DNA of 64,000 nt from Geobacter sp. OR-1 (GCF_000813145.1 NZ_BAZF01000011.1:46774-110773); one strand, 5' to 3'; numbered from the stretch's first letter, positions 8,858 through 17,730 are shown. The notes: generated from the letters alone by a model not told the origin. Made by a program: numbers and translations.

Positions 8858-10537
8858 TCAGATCCCGGTCCCGTCGTCGTCGGGCAAGACGCTTTTCAGA
8901 CCGGTGCTCCGCTTGAATAGCAGCACGCTTACACCGTCAGTGGTGCGGTCAAATTCGAATGACAGGGTCTGTTCAAACGCCAGCTGCGCCACTGCTGCCA
9001 CCTGCCCCACGTCTCGCAGCCGGAACAGGATCCGGTTCCCCTTGCCTAGATATTCGAGGAAGCTGGCGGACACCTCGAATGCCAGCGCCCCCCATTCCGC
9101 GGCAAGGTCCACCACACTTATCCCGCGGCCACCAATAACGGTTTCACTTAAGTGGATACGTCTGGGGATAGAACCATCTGCGCCGTTCCCCTCCGTTTGA
9201 ATTGTCGTTTCCTGCACTGTCCGAAGCTCTGCCGGAGCGGTTGCGATCACCATTCCGGCCGCCACCGTGGCGTTGCTGAACCGGTCGATCAGGATAAAAC
9301 TGCCGGTATCACGATTCTGCTGATAGGTGTCGAATGAGATCGGGCGATCCAGTTCCAGACGGGCAACGCCGATTTCATTCAGCCCCAGTGTCGGCACCTG
9401 CTTCTGTTCCAGGGTATTGACATCCACAGCATATTGCAGGGCTGTGACCCGTCCGGGGGTTATGGCCGTAGCGGTCCGGACCAGGTAGACCTGGCCCACC
9501 TGCAGCGGTTCGTCATGCATCCAGACCAGATGGGCTTCAGGGTGGCGGGCATGGAGCGGCGGGGCTTCGGGCGCGGTCAGCATATCACCCCGGCTGACAT
9601 CGATCTCATCCGCCAGCGTCAGGGTCACGGCCTGGCCGGAAACTGCCTCCTCCAGGTCGCCATTCATGGTAACGATCCGGGCCACCCGGCTGGTGCGGCC
9701 CGACGAGGCAACCCGCACCTCATCCCCCGGGCGGATCGTGCCGGCAGCGATGACGCCGCAGAAACCGCGGAAATCGAGATGGGGGCGGTTCACCCACTGC
9801 ACCGGCATCCGGAACGGCTGTTCCCGGTTGTCCCCTGCCACCGGGAACTCTTCCAGAAAGCCCATCAGGGTGGGCCCGTTGTACCAGGGGGTATTAGGGC
9901 TTGGTTCGATCATGTTGTCGCCGTTCAGGGCCGAAAGAGGGATGGCGGTAATAGAGGCAAAACCGAGCGGGCTGGCAAACTGCCGGTAGTCGCGAACAAT
10001 GGAGTCGAACCGCTGTTGGCCGAAGTCGATCAGGTCCATCTTATTGATCGCCAGCACCACATGTTTGATGCCGACCAGCGAGACCAGGAAACTGTGGCGT
10101 CTGGTCTGGGTCAGCAGCCCCTTGCGGCTATCCACAAGGATCACTGCCACCTGGGCAGTGGAGGCGCCGGTGACCATGTTACGGGTATACTGCTCATGGC
10201 CGGGGGTGTCGGCAACGATAAACTTGCGCTTGTCAGTGGAGAAGAAGCGGTAGGCAACGTCAATGGTGATCCCCTGCTCCCGCTCCGCCTGCAGACCGTC
10301 CAGCAGCAAGGCATAGTCAATGGCCCCGCCTTGGGTGCCGACCTTCTTGCTGTCCGCCTCCAGGGCGGCCAGCTGATCCTCGAAGACCATCTTGGAATCC
10401 CACAACAGCCGCCCGATCAGGGTGCTCTTGCCGTCATCGACGCTGCCGCAGGTAATGAACCGCAGCAGCGACTTCTCCTCCTGACTCTTCAGGTAGGCGA
10501 GGATATCCTTTTCTATGAGTTCTGACTGGTGTGCCAT
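8858..10537 (-). CDS. cysN: ATP sulfurylase GTPase subunit with extra C-terminal domain
   Basis: CysN is the GTPase that drives sulfate adenylation by CysD to APS. Visible G motifs are SVDDGKSTLIGRLLWD, DTPGHEQYTRNM and NKMDLIDF. The ATG at 10537 (MAHQSELIEKD) has AAAGGA at good spacing, so I reject the longer upstream reading. Length is 559 residues, longer than plain CysN (about 475) and shorter than the CysN-CysC fusion (about 630). The extra C-terminal ~85 residues carry no APS-kinase P-loop and end in SFEFDRTTDGVSVLLF. It is the last gene of the sulfur operon. Confidence 0.93.
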   Translation of the reverse strand: MAHQSELIEKDILAYLKSQEEKSLLRFITCGSVDDGKSTLIGRLLWDSKMVFEDQLAALEADSKKVGTQGGAIDYALLLDGLQAEREQGITIDVAYRFFSTDKRKFIVADTPGHEQYTRNMVTGASTAQVAVILVDSRKGLLTQTRRHSFLVSLVGIKHVVLAINKMDLIDFGQQRFDSIVRDYRQFASPLGFASITAIPLSALNGDNMIEPSPNTPWYNGPTLMGFLEEFPVAGDNREQPFRMPVQWVNRPHLDFRGFCGVIAAGTIRPGDEVRVASSGRTSRVARIVTMNGDLEEAVSGQAVTLTLADEIDVSRGDMLTAPEAPPLHARHPEAHLVWMHDEPLQVGQVYLVRTATAITPGRVTALQYAVDVNTLEQKQVPTLGLNEIGVARLELDRPISFDTYQQNRDTGSFILIDRFSNATVAAGMVIATAPAELRTVQETTIQTEGNGADGSIPRRIHLSETVIGGRGISVVDLAAEWGALAFEVSASFLEYLGKGNRILFRLRDVGQVAAVAQLAFEQTLSFEFDRTTDGVSVLLFKRSTGLKSVLPDDDGTGI

Positions 10538-10598
10538 TGAAAAATCCTTTGTGCTTTTAAGATAGATCCCATATGACCCATACGACCTATTGGACCTA

Positions 10599-11504
10599 TC
10601 AAAAATAGCCTTCTTGCTTCTTCCTCTCCATAGAGCCGGCCTGGTCGTGATCAATCAATCTACCCTGGCGCTCCGAGGTGCGGGTAAGCAGCATCTCCTG
10701 AATGATCTGCGGCAGGGTGTCGGCCTCTGATTCCACCGCGCCGGTGAGCGGATAGCACCCCAGGGTGCGGAAGCGGACCGATTTGTGCTGGATCGTTTCT
10801 CCAGGCCTGAGATCGAGGCGGTCGTCATCCACCATGATCAGCATGCCGTCACGCTCCACCACCGGCCGGACCGCGGCATAATAGAGCGGTACGATCGGTA
10901 TCTGCTCCAGGTGGATGTACTGCCAGACATCGAGCTCGGTCCAGTTGGACAGCGGGAAAACCCGGATGCTTTCACCCGGCTTGACCCGGGTGTTGTACAG
11001 GTTCCAGAGCTCCGGGCGCTGGTCCTTGGGGTCCCAGCGATGACTGGCACTGCGGAAGGAGAAGATCCGCTCCTTGGCCCGGGACTTTTCCTCATCCCGC
11101 CGGGCGCCGCCAAAGGCGGCATCGAATTTGTATCTGTCCAGCGCCTGCCTGAGACCCTCGGTTTTCATGATATCGGTATAGAGCGCCGAACCGTGGGTGA
11201 ATGGCGAAATCCCCTGTCGAACCCCCTCCTCGTTCACATGCACGATCAGGTCGAGCCCGCATTCGGCAGCCATCCGGTCCCGGAACTGAATCATCTCGCG
11301 GAACTTCCAGGTGGTGTCCACATGCAGCAGCGGAAACGGCGGCGGCGCCGGGAAAAATGCCTTGCGGGCCAAGTGCAGCATGACCGCCGAGTCCTTGCCG
11401 ATGGAATAGAGCATCACCGGGTTGGAGAATTCGGCCACCACTTCCCGGAGGATGTGGATGCTTTCGGCTTCCAATTGTTGCAAATGGGTCAGGTTTTTGG
11501 TCAT
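10599..11504 (-). CDS. cysD: ATP sulfurylase catalytic subunit
   Basis: A 301-residue PP-loop enzyme that makes APS from sulfate and ATP together with CysN. The PP-loop [17 protein letters not shown] is near residue 36, and other family motifs include [20 protein letters not shown] and [10 protein letters not shown]. Length matches E. coli CysD. AAGGA precedes the start, and the gene begins 9 bases after mnmA ends. The cysDN pair supplies APS to the APS reductase encoded in the same operon. Confidence 0.95.
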   Translation of the reverse strand: MTKNLTHLQQLEAESIHILREVVAEFSNPVMLYSIGKDSAVMLHLARKAFFPAPPPFPLLHVDTTWKFREMIQFRDRMAAECGLDLIVHVNEEGVRQGISPFTHGSALYTDIMKTEGLRQALDRYKFDAAFGGARRDEEKSRAKERIFSFRSASHRWDPKDQRPELWNLYNTRVKPGESIRVFPLSNWTELDVWQYIHLEQIPIVPLYYAAVRPVVERDGMLIMVDDDRLDLRPGETIQHKSVRFRTLGCYPLTGAVESEADTLPQIIQEMLLTRTSERQGRLIDHDQAGSMERKKQEGYF

Positions 11505-11513
11505 TGTTTATCC

Positions 11514-12605
11514 TTATTCAATCCAGCCGCCGCCCAACACCCGCTCGCCGTCGTAAATTACGGCAGCCTGTCCGGGTGTGATTGCAGTCTGCGGCACGTC
11601 AAAATGCACGCAAAAGCGGTTGTCCGGAAGCATGGCCACAGTGCAGGGGGCCGGTTTATGCCGGTACCGGATCCGGCAGCTCGCCCGGAACTCCGCTGTT
11701 TCCGGCGCTACGCTCCAGGTTGCCCGGCCAGCGGTCAGCGATACTGTTGCCAGCTCAGCGTGCGTCCCGACGACAACCCGGTTATTCCCTGCATCGATAG
11801 CGGACACGTGCAGTGGATGTTTCCAGGCGATGCCGAGCCCCTTGCGCTGACCGACCGTGTACCGGTGCAGGCCGGAGTGGCGGCCGACAACAATGCCGTC
11901 GCCGGTCACGATCTCACCCGGCTGTTGGCCGACGCCATGGGTCTCCAGGAATTTCACGTAATCATTGTCCGGAATGAAGCAGATCTCCTGGCTCTCATGC
12001 TTTTGCGCGACCGAAAGCTCGAATTTCTCGGCCAACTTCCTGACCTGAGACTTTTCGAGCATGCCGACCGGGAAAACAACCTGCTGCAACTGCTCTTGCG
12101 TCAGGTTGAAAAGGAAGTAGGACTGGTCCTTGGCCGGATCGAGGCCGGTCAACAGCCAGTGCCGGCCGGAGCCATCCGCCTCGATACGGGCGTAATGACC
12201 GGTTGCCAGCAGCTCCGCCTCCATCTCTCTTGCCTTCTTCAGCAGCAGGTCGAACTTGATCAGCTCGTTGCAGCGAATGCAGGGGTTGGGCGTGCGTCCA
12301 GCAGCATACTCGGCAATAAAGTAGTCGATCACCAGCTGCCTGAACTCGGTCCGCATGTCGATGACCTCGAAGGGGATGCCGAGCGTCCTTGCCAGCCGGC
12401 CGGCGTCCATGACATCATCCAGCGAGCAGCAGGTCTTGACCCGGCAGCCCGGCTCCTTCGGGATCGGGTCATAGAGCTGCAGCGAGACCCCGGTGACCTC
12501 GTACCCCTGTTCTTTCAGCAGGGCCGCGCTGACCGAGGAATCAACCCCGCCGCTCATGGCTACCAGCACCCTCTGTTTGCGCCCTTTGTGCATCAGGTTT
12601 TGCAT
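11514..12605 (-). CDS. mnmA: tRNA 2-thiouridylase
   Basis: MnmA thiolates U34 of tRNA-Glu, -Gln and -Lys using persulfide sulfur. The PP-loop VAMSGGVDSSVSAALL is near the N-terminus. The catalytic cysteines sit in NPCIRCNELIKF and the later QEICFIPD segment. The ATG at 12605 overlaps the upstream gene's stop as TGATG, which I prefer to the TTG at 12611. Length is 363 residues, normal. Its place among sulfate-assimilation genes next to a TusA-like protein suggests shared sulfur trafficking. Confidence 0.94.
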   Translation of the reverse strand: MQNLMHKGRKQRVLVAMSGGVDSSVSAALLKEQGYEVTGVSLQLYDPIPKEPGCRVKTCCSLDDVMDAGRLARTLGIPFEVIDMRTEFRQLVIDYFIAEYAAGRTPNPCIRCNELIKFDLLLKKAREMEAELLATGHYARIEADGSGRHWLLTGLDPAKDQSYFLFNLTQEQLQQVVFPVGMLEKSQVRKLAEKFELSVAQKHESQEICFIPDNDYVKFLETHGVGQQPGEIVTGDGIVVGRHSGLHRYTVGQRKGLGIAWKHPLHVSAIDAGNNRVVVGTHAELATVSLTAGRATWSVAPETAEFRASCRIRYRHKPAPCTVAMLPDNRFCVHFDVPQTAITPGQAAVIYDGERVLGGGWIE

Positions 12606-13054
12606 CAGCAACCGCCGTACTTCTTCATGTTGCTTCTGATCAGGTCCCGGAAATCGATGAGCAGCTGGCCGAAGTCTCTACCCAGGTATTTCACGGGGTT
12701 GATCCCGGACTTGACATGCAGCCGCAAAAGCTCTCTCGCCAGGGCGTTCAGCTCGATGGTCGTCTTGTTGACCACATACCGGTCAAACTGGATGTCATTG
12801 ATGATCCTTTTCATCGACCGCTCGTAATCGAACCCGGCAGCCGCGAACACCTTCCGCTGTCTGTCGATATACCCCCTGACCTTGCTGTCATCGTCACCGG
12901 TCAGCTCTTTGGGCGCCCGGTAGCGTTCCTGCGCCTCGTGCAGCTTGGCCAACGCCTCGCCGGTATACGGCATCGGCTCAGCGGCACGGGCAAATGAGGC
13001 CAGATACAGCGACAGCACGACAGTAATGATCAGCAAAGAGATTCTTACATTCAT
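12605..13054 (-). CDS. Small exported protein of unknown function
   Basis: I do not recognise this 149-residue protein. From the ATG at 13054 it has a signal peptide (MNVRISLLIITVVLSLY, then ASFARA-AEP). The mature part is helical and charged, ending in FRDLIRSNMKKYGGC with a terminal cysteine. It lies between cysH and mnmA in the sulfur operon and its stop overlaps the mnmA start. A longer reading from 13156 is possible but has no ribosome site. Confidence 0.65.
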   Translation of the reverse strand: MNVRISLLIITVVLSLYLASFARAAEPMPYTGEALAKLHEAQERYRAPKELTGDDDSKVRGYIDRQRKVFAAAGFDYERSMKRIINDIQFDRYVVNKTTIELNALARELLRLHVKSGINPVKYLGRDFGQLLIDFRDLIRSNMKKYGGC

Positions 13055-13107
13055 TCTTTCACCAAGGTGTCGATATCGGGCGCAGCAAGCAGCGCCCCGA
13101 CGGATTC

Positions 13108-13803
13108 TCACCGTTTGTGCAGGCCGCACTCCTTGTTGTTCGGATCCTCCCACCACCAGCGCCCGGCTCTGGCATCCTCACCCGGTTTCACCGCCCGGGT
13201 GCATGGGGCGCAGCCGATGGAGGGGTATCCCTGGCGGTGCAGCCGGTTGACCGGCAAATTATGCTCTGAGGCATACTCCTGAAGCTGCTCGCTGCTCCAG
13301 TTGAGTAGCGGGTTGATCTTCAGGATGCCGTTGTTGACCGGATCCAGTTCAATTGGCGACAGTTCTGCCCGGGTGACGCTTTGCTCCCGGCGCATGCCGG
13401 TGACCCAGCCGGACAGCCCGGCAAGCGCCCGCGACAGCGGCTCCACCTTGCGCACCCGGCAGCACTCCAGCCGGTTTTCCAGCGATTCGCGGAACGAGTA
13501 CGGCCCCTTGGCCTGCAGCAGGCATTCCACCTCTTCATTTCTGGGGAAATACCAGTCGATGCCAACCCGGTACCGCTCGGTGATGGCATCCGCGACCTCG
13601 TAGGTCTCCTCGTTAAGACGGCCGGTATCGATGGCAAATATCCCCACTGCCAGACCTGTTTCATTGATCATGTCGATGATGACCACGTCCTCCATTGAGA
13701 ACGAGCAGGCCAGTTTCACCGGCCCTTGGGCCGCTTCGACGCCTAACTGGAGAATCTCCTGCGGTGTGGCGTTATCCGGGATTGTCGGTACTGTTATTGT
13801 CAT
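13108..13803 (-). CDS. cysH: APS reductase (adenylyl-sulfate reductase, Fe-S type)
   Basis: A 231-residue PP-loop reductase that converts APS to sulfite. The CC pair in RLECCRVRKVEPL and the C-x-x-C in IGCAPCTRAV together ligate a [4Fe-4S] cluster. This marks the APS-using branch rather than the cluster-free PAPS enzyme. The C-terminal CGLHKR holds the catalytic cysteine. This fits the lack of an APS kinase in the operon. AGGAAG lies just before the start. A half copy of the dispersed repeat separates it from the TusA-like gene. Confidence 0.94.
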   Translation of the reverse strand: MTITVPTIPDNATPQEILQLGVEAAQGPVKLACSFSMEDVVIIDMINETGLAVGIFAIDTGRLNEETYEVADAITERYRVGIDWYFPRNEEVECLLQAKGPYSFRESLENRLECCRVRKVEPLSRALAGLSGWVTGMRREQSVTRAELSPIELDPVNNGILKINPLLNWSSEQLQEYASEHNLPVNRLHRQGYPSIGCAPCTRAVKPGEDARAGRWWWEDPNNKECGLHKR

Positions 13804-13813
13804 AGAGTCTTCC

Positions 13814-13841
13814 TGTGGGCGAATACAAAGATCGCCCCTAC
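13814..13841. repeat. Half copy of the dispersed palindromic repeat
   Basis: GGGCGAATACAAAGATCGCC followed by CCTAC matches, with few changes, the reverse complement of the left half of the element at 5225-5283. It fills the gap between the TusA-like gene and cysH. Confidence 0.6.
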
Positions 13842-14062
13842 TCGGCTCCTTTTTCCAGGGTCAAAACGTAGTGTCCTTCAACCTCTTTCAGCCCGAGCAG
13901 CTTGTGGCCTTCGGCCTTGAGGCTGCGCGGCACGTTCTTCACCGGCTCGCCGTCGTCGAGCAGGAATTCGACCTGTTCACCGGTCTCGACCAGTTCCAGC
14001 GCCAGCTTGGCCTTGACAAAGTTGGTGGGGCAGGTGACCCCTCTGAGATCGATCACGTTCAT
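13838..14062 (-). CDS. TusA/SirA-family sulfur transfer protein
   Basis: A 74-residue protein beginning MNVIDLRGVTCPTNFVKAKL, with the TusA-family LRG-x-x-CP signature that carries the persulfide cysteine. The start at 14062 overlaps the sulfite reductase stop as ATGA; the longer frame upstream is a shadow of that gene. It probably relays sulfur from the sulfite reductase to the sulfur carrier protein (inference from neighbours). Confidence 0.85.
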   Translation of the reverse strand: MNVIDLRGVTCPTNFVKAKLALELVETGEQVEFLLDDGEPVKNVPRSLKAEGHKLLGLKEVEGHYVLTLEKGAE

Positions 14063-15021
14063 TGCGGTATCCTCCTTGTCCCTACCTGGGTGTTGATAAT
14101 CTGCGGCGCAATGGTCGCATCGACCACCGATTCCGGGAATTTCGTCCGCAACCGCGCCAGCAGCGATTCCGGCCCCTCCTGGATGATGAGGTCCCCGAGC
14201 CTGACCCGGCCCCGGCCGGTCCCCTTTTCCACGTACCAGGCAAGCACCTCGGAGATGAACGCCTCGACCTGGTTCTCCGGGAGAAAGGTGGCGAACAGGG
14301 TGCCGACCAGCGGGTAACGCCCCCATTTGCCGCCGATCCGGACCGTGTACCCCCGCTTGGCCGCCTGCCACGCCTCGGTCGGGCAGACCTTGAGGCAGTC
14401 ACCGCACCAGGTGCATTTTTCCGGATTAAAATGGGGCATCTGGTCGTCACCCATGACCAGGGCGCCGTCGCTGCAGGTCTTGGCGCAGAGGCCGCAGCCG
14501 ATGCAGTCGCCGGCATGCAGTTCCGGCAGGACCGCCCCCTGGAACCCGACATCGTTTATGGCCGACTTGGGGCAGTCGAACGGGCAGCCGGCAAAGCCGA
14601 CCTTGAACTTGTGGTGGCCGGTCGGCGTGCCGAACAGGGTCCGGTCCACCTCCAGGGCCGAAGCCTGGGTGTCCACCAGGCCGTTGGGGTTGTATTCGCA
14701 GCCGCCGCAGGCGGTCGGCACCCTGATCCGGGCTCCGCACGAGGCGACCCTCTGGTCTCCCTCGCCCAGTTCTGCCACCACGGCATCGAAATCCTTGAAA
14801 TTGATATTGATCAGCTCCACGGACTGCCGCACCGACAGGTGCACCGCACCCTGGCCGTATTTCTCCGCCACCTCGGCAATCTTCTTCAGCCGCTCCACCG
14901 GCAGCCTGCCGCCGGGCACCCGCAGCCGGACGGTGAACAGGTCCTTGCCGCGCTCCTTGATGAAGCCGCCGGCCTTGAGGTTATTGAGATCAATGGCAGT
15001 TTTCTTGTTCTGTTCCGACAT
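14059..15021 (-). CDS. Siroheme sulfite reductase fused to a 2[4Fe-4S] ferredoxin module
   Basis: A compact 320-residue nitrite/sulfite reductase-like protein. The N-terminal half carries the ferredoxin-like reductase repeat (TVRLRVPGGRLPVERLKKI). The siroheme/[4Fe-4S] cysteines are in ACGGCEYNPNG and GFAGCPFDCPKS. Two ferredoxin clusters follow at CIGCGLCAKTC and CTWCGDCLKVCP. It resembles the small single-subunit Dsr-like and assimilatory reductases of anaerobes rather than CysI. By position it reduces the sulfite made by the adjacent APS reductase to sulfide. GGAG precedes the start. Confidence 0.88.
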   Translation of the reverse strand: MSEQNKKTAIDLNNLKAGGFIKERGKDLFTVRLRVPGGRLPVERLKKIAEVAEKYGQGAVHLSVRQSVELININFKDFDAVVAELGEGDQRVASCGARIRVPTACGGCEYNPNGLVDTQASALEVDRTLFGTPTGHHKFKVGFAGCPFDCPKSAINDVGFQGAVLPELHAGDCIGCGLCAKTCSDGALVMGDDQMPHFNPEKCTWCGDCLKVCPTEAWQAAKRGYTVRIGGKWGRYPLVGTLFATFLPENQVEAFISEVLAWYVEKGTGRGRVRLGDLIIQEGPESLLARLRTKFPESVVDATIAPQIINTQVGTRRIPQ

Positions 15022-15033
15022 GGTGTCTCCTTT

Positions 15034-15429
15034 TCAGCTGATGGTGATCGGTTCCTGGGTCACGACTCCGGCCTCGATCCGGTATGCCTTTATATCCGGT
15101 GCAGCCCCTGCCAGGGAGATGATGACATGCGCGACATCCGGGGTCAGGGCCAGCCGGATATCCTCCTCGGACGGCCGGGCCGGGGTCTCGGGGTGGGAAT
15201 GGTAGATGGCCAGCATCACCTTCTCCTTGGCCCGCAGCTCCTTGACCACCGCGAACTGCTCTTTCGGCGCCATCATGAAATGCTCGTTGCTCTGGTCGAT
15301 GTTGGCCATCGGGTAATGGTCGCTCACCAGTCCGTCCGTCCCGCCCAGGATGCCGCACGCCTCCAGGGGGAAATCCCACCTGGCATGGGCGATCATGGCG
15401 TCAATAATCTCTTTGGGTATTGTCAGCAT
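15034..15429 (-). CDS. JAMM/Mov34 metalloprotease, HcyD/Mec+-like
   Basis: A 131-residue zinc protease of the JAB1/MPN family. The zinc site is the Glu in FPLEACGILGG plus HSHPETPARPSEED (the H-x-H-x10-D pattern). Relatives trim sulfur-carrier proteins or release the amino acid made on them. The upstream gene encodes a carrier ending in GGGR, so removal of the last residue would be needed before activation. The ATG at 15429 is two bases after the upstream stop and is preferred to the TTG at 15435. Confidence 0.85.
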   Translation of the reverse strand: MLTIPKEIIDAMIAHARWDFPLEACGILGGTDGLVSDHYPMANIDQSNEHFMMAPKEQFAVVKELRAKEKVMLAIYHSHPETPARPSEEDIRLALTPDVAHVIISLAGAAPDIKAYRIEAGVVTQEPITIS

Positions 15430-15431
15430 GA

Positions 15432-16241
15432 TCAATGCTCCAGGTCGCAGACAGTCAGGGCATCCAGTTCGTCGCGAAGTACGGTGATGGTCGGGTTGTC
15501 GCCGCAGATCGGGCAGTTGGGGTTTCGCTTGATCGCCACATTCCGGAATTCCATACCCAGGGCATCATACATAAGAATCCGGCCGGCTAGCAATTCTCCT
15601 TTTCCGAGGAGAAATTTGATCGCCTCAGTGGCTTGTATGGAGCCGATAACGCCCGGCAGTACCCCTATGACCCCGGCCTGGGAGCAGGTCGGGATGGCGT
15701 CCTTTGGCGGAGGCTCCGGGAAGATGCAGCGATAGCAGGTCGACTGCCCGGGGAGCACGGTGATGGTCTGGCCGACAAACTGGAGGATGCCACCGTGGGA
15801 ATAAGGCTTGTTCCCCTGCACGCAGGCGTCGTTGATCAGGAACTTGGCGGCAAAGTTGTCGGTGCCGTCGATAATGAAATCGTAATCGGCAATGATCCCG
15901 GCAATGTTTGCGGCCGATACCCACTCCTTGTAGGTCCTGACCGTGACGTCCGGGTTGATGGCCCGCATCTTCTCTGCTGCCGATTCCACCTTCGGCTTCC
16001 CGACATCAGCGGTGAAATGGATCACCTGGCGCTGCAGGTTGGTGATATCAACCTCGTCGGCATCGGCAATGCCGATGGTGCCGACCCCGGCTGCGGCAAG
16101 GTAGAGGGCAATCGGTGCGCCGAGTCCGCCGGCGCCGATGATCAGCACCTTACCGTCCAGAAGCTTCTGCTGCCCCTTGCCGCCGACCTCCTTGAGGATG
16201 ATGTGGCGGGAGTAGCGCTGGATCTGTTCTTCGGTCAACAT
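15432..16241 (-). CDS. ThiF/MoeB-family adenylyltransferase (HcyF-like)
   Basis: A 269-residue E1-like enzyme that adenylates the C-terminal glycine of a sulfur carrier. Visible features are the Rossmann IIGAGGLGAPIALYLA, the ATP-contacting NLQRQVIHF, an IPTCSQAGVIGVLPG segment with the conserved cysteine, and zinc CxxC pairs at CYRC and CPIC. Its ATG overlaps the carrier stop as TGATG, and the ribosome site is formed by the carrier's Gly-Gly codons. MoeB or ThiF proper is possible, but the operon favours the homocysteine pathway. Confidence 0.87.
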   Translation of the reverse strand: MLTEEQIQRYSRHIILKEVGGKGQQKLLDGKVLIIGAGGLGAPIALYLAAAGVGTIGIADADEVDITNLQRQVIHFTADVGKPKVESAAEKMRAINPDVTVRTYKEWVSAANIAGIIADYDFIIDGTDNFAAKFLINDACVQGNKPYSHGGILQFVGQTITVLPGQSTCYRCIFPEPPPKDAIPTCSQAGVIGVLPGVIGSIQATEAIKFLLGKGELLAGRILMYDALGMEFRNVAIKRNPNCPICGDNPTITVLRDELDALTVCDLEH

Positions 16242-16453
16242 CAGCGACCTCCTCCCATGAAGTAGAGAAATTCAAGTGAATCGCCGTCCTTTACCACCGT
16301 GTTATCAAAGACCGGCCGGTCGATGATCTCGCCGTTCAGCTCCACGGTGACATAGAGCGCATCCTTGACCTTCAGTTCATCGAGCAACGCGGTAACGCTG
16401 AGGCTGTCTTTGTCTTCAATCCCTGCGGGGCGGCCATTTACGGTCAGTTGCAT
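16241..16453 (-). CDS. ThiS/MoaD-like sulfur carrier protein with GGGR end
   Basis: A 70-residue ubiquitin-fold carrier starting MQLTVNGRPAGIED and ending FLYFMGGGR. Active ThiS/MoaD carriers end in Gly-Gly, so the extra Arg must be removed; the adjacent JAMM protease is the obvious candidate. This is the organisation known for HcyS in Wolinella, where a thiocarboxylate on the carrier donates sulfur to O-acetylhomoserine. AAAGGA precedes the start; metY ends 19 bases upstream. Confidence 0.85.
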   Translation of the reverse strand: MQLTVNGRPAGIEDKDSLSVTALLDELKVKDALYVTVELNGEIIDRPVFDNTVVKDGDSLEFLYFMGGGR

Positions 16454-16472
16454 GTTATCGGTCCTTTCGAGC

Positions 16473-17723
16473 TTAAAGTGAGTCCAGGGCCTGGCTGAAG
16501 TCCCTGATAATGTCTTCGTGATGTTCGAGTCCTACCGAGACCCGGATCATTTCATCGGAAACGCCCAGCAGCGTTCTCTGCTCCGGGGAATAATCGACGC
16601 AGATAGTGCTGGCCGGATGGATGACCAGGGTCTTGGCATCGCCGATGTTGGCCAGGTTTCTGGCCAGCTTCAGGGCATTGATCAACCGGAACGACTCTTC
16701 CTGGCTGGCAACCCCGAAGGTCAGGACCCCGCCGTACCGGTTGCCGAACTGCCGGCCGGCAATGGCGTGGAACGGCGAATCCGCCAGCCCCGGATAATTG
16801 ACCCAGCCAACCCTGGGGTGGTTCCGGAGAAACCCGGCCAGCTCAAGGGCATTGCTGCAGTGGCGTTCCATCCGGAGCCCCAGGGTCTCGATCCCTTCGG
16901 TAAGGAGAAACGAATTCATCGGCGCCGGACAGGCCCCGAAATCCTTGTGCATAAGCTTGCGCAGCCGGGCCGAGAATGCGAACTGGCGGTACTTTTTGGC
17001 AAACGGCTCGAAATGCGGGAACAGAGGGCTTCCCCAGTCAAAAGTGCCGTTATCGATAACAGCCCCGCCGATGACGCTGCCGGTGCCGTTGATGAATTTG
17101 CTGGTGGAATGGATGACGATATCGGCCCCCAGATCGCGCCCCCTGGCCAGGTACGGCGAGGTCACGGTGGCGTCCACCATGAGCGGGATACCGGCCCTCC
17201 TGGCGATGCCGCTCAAGGCGGCGATATCCGGCACATCCATCTTCGGATTGCCGATGGTCTCGACAAAGATCAGGCGGGTGTTTTCGTTGATGGCCTGTTC
17301 AAAGGCGGCAAGATCGGTCGGATCGACGAAGCGGCTGGTAATGCCGTAGTTTGCCAGGGTGTCCCGGAACAGCGAATAGGTGCCGCCGAACAGGGAGGAG
17401 GAAGAGAGGATCTCGTCCCCGCTACGCAAGATGGTGAGCACCGCGGTGCTGATGGCAGCCATGCCCGATGCCGTGGCAATGGCCGCTACTCCCCCTTCCA
17501 GCAGGGCAAGACGGCGCTCCAGGCTTTCGGTGGTCGGGTTGTTGAGACGGGTGTAGATCTGGCCAGCCTTGCGGCCGCGGAAGATATCTTCCAGGTCTTC
17601 GGCGGTTTCATGGGCAAAGGACGATGACTGGACGATCGGCACCGTGGTGGCGCCGCTCGGGCCCGGTTCCAGGCCGCCATGGATGAGGAGTGTTTCAAAA
17701 TGAAAAGTTTGCTCTTGTGCCAT
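16473..17723 (-). CDS. metY: O-acetylhomoserine sulfhydrylase, PLP-dependent
   Basis: A 416-residue cystathionine-synthase-fold enzyme. The PLP lysine is in DIVIHSTSKFINGTG, with YTRLNNPTTESLERRLALLE near residue 60 and the C-terminal IRVSVGLEHHEDI. With the sulfur carrier, adenylyltransferase and JAMM protease behind it in the operon, it most likely makes homocysteine from O-acetylhomoserine using carrier thiocarboxylate or sulfide. It is the first gene of the operon. Its own ribosome site (TGGAG) lies inside the repeated leader stem, so translation is probably regulated. Confidence 0.92.
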   Translation of the reverse strand: MAQEQTFHFETLLIHGGLEPGPSGATTVPIVQSSSFAHETAEDLEDIFRGRKAGQIYTRLNNPTTESLERRLALLEGGVAAIATASGMAAISTAVLTILRSGDEILSSSSLFGGTYSLFRDTLANYGITSRFVDPTDLAAFEQAINENTRLIFVETIGNPKMDVPDIAALSGIARRAGIPLMVDATVTSPYLARGRDLGADIVIHSTSKFINGTGSVIGGAVIDNGTFDWGSPLFPHFEPFAKKYRQFAFSARLRKLMHKDFGACPAPMNSFLLTEGIETLGLRMERHCSNALELAGFLRNHPRVGWVNYPGLADSPFHAIAGRQFGNRYGGVLTFGVASQEESFRLINALKLARNLANIGDAKTLVIHPASTICVDYSPEQRTLLGVSDEMIRVSVGLEHHEDIIRDFSQALDSL

Positions 17724-17730
17724 GCCGAGT

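Noticed and set aside
10785..12827. Long plus-strand open frame of 680 codons opposite cysD and mnmA
   Set aside because: It lies antisense to two strongly conserved enzymes, has no recognisable domain, and reflects GC-rich codon bias.
14063..14371. Extended reading upstream of the TusA-like gene
   Set aside because: It is the sulfite reductase sequence in another frame; the TusA family begins at 14062.
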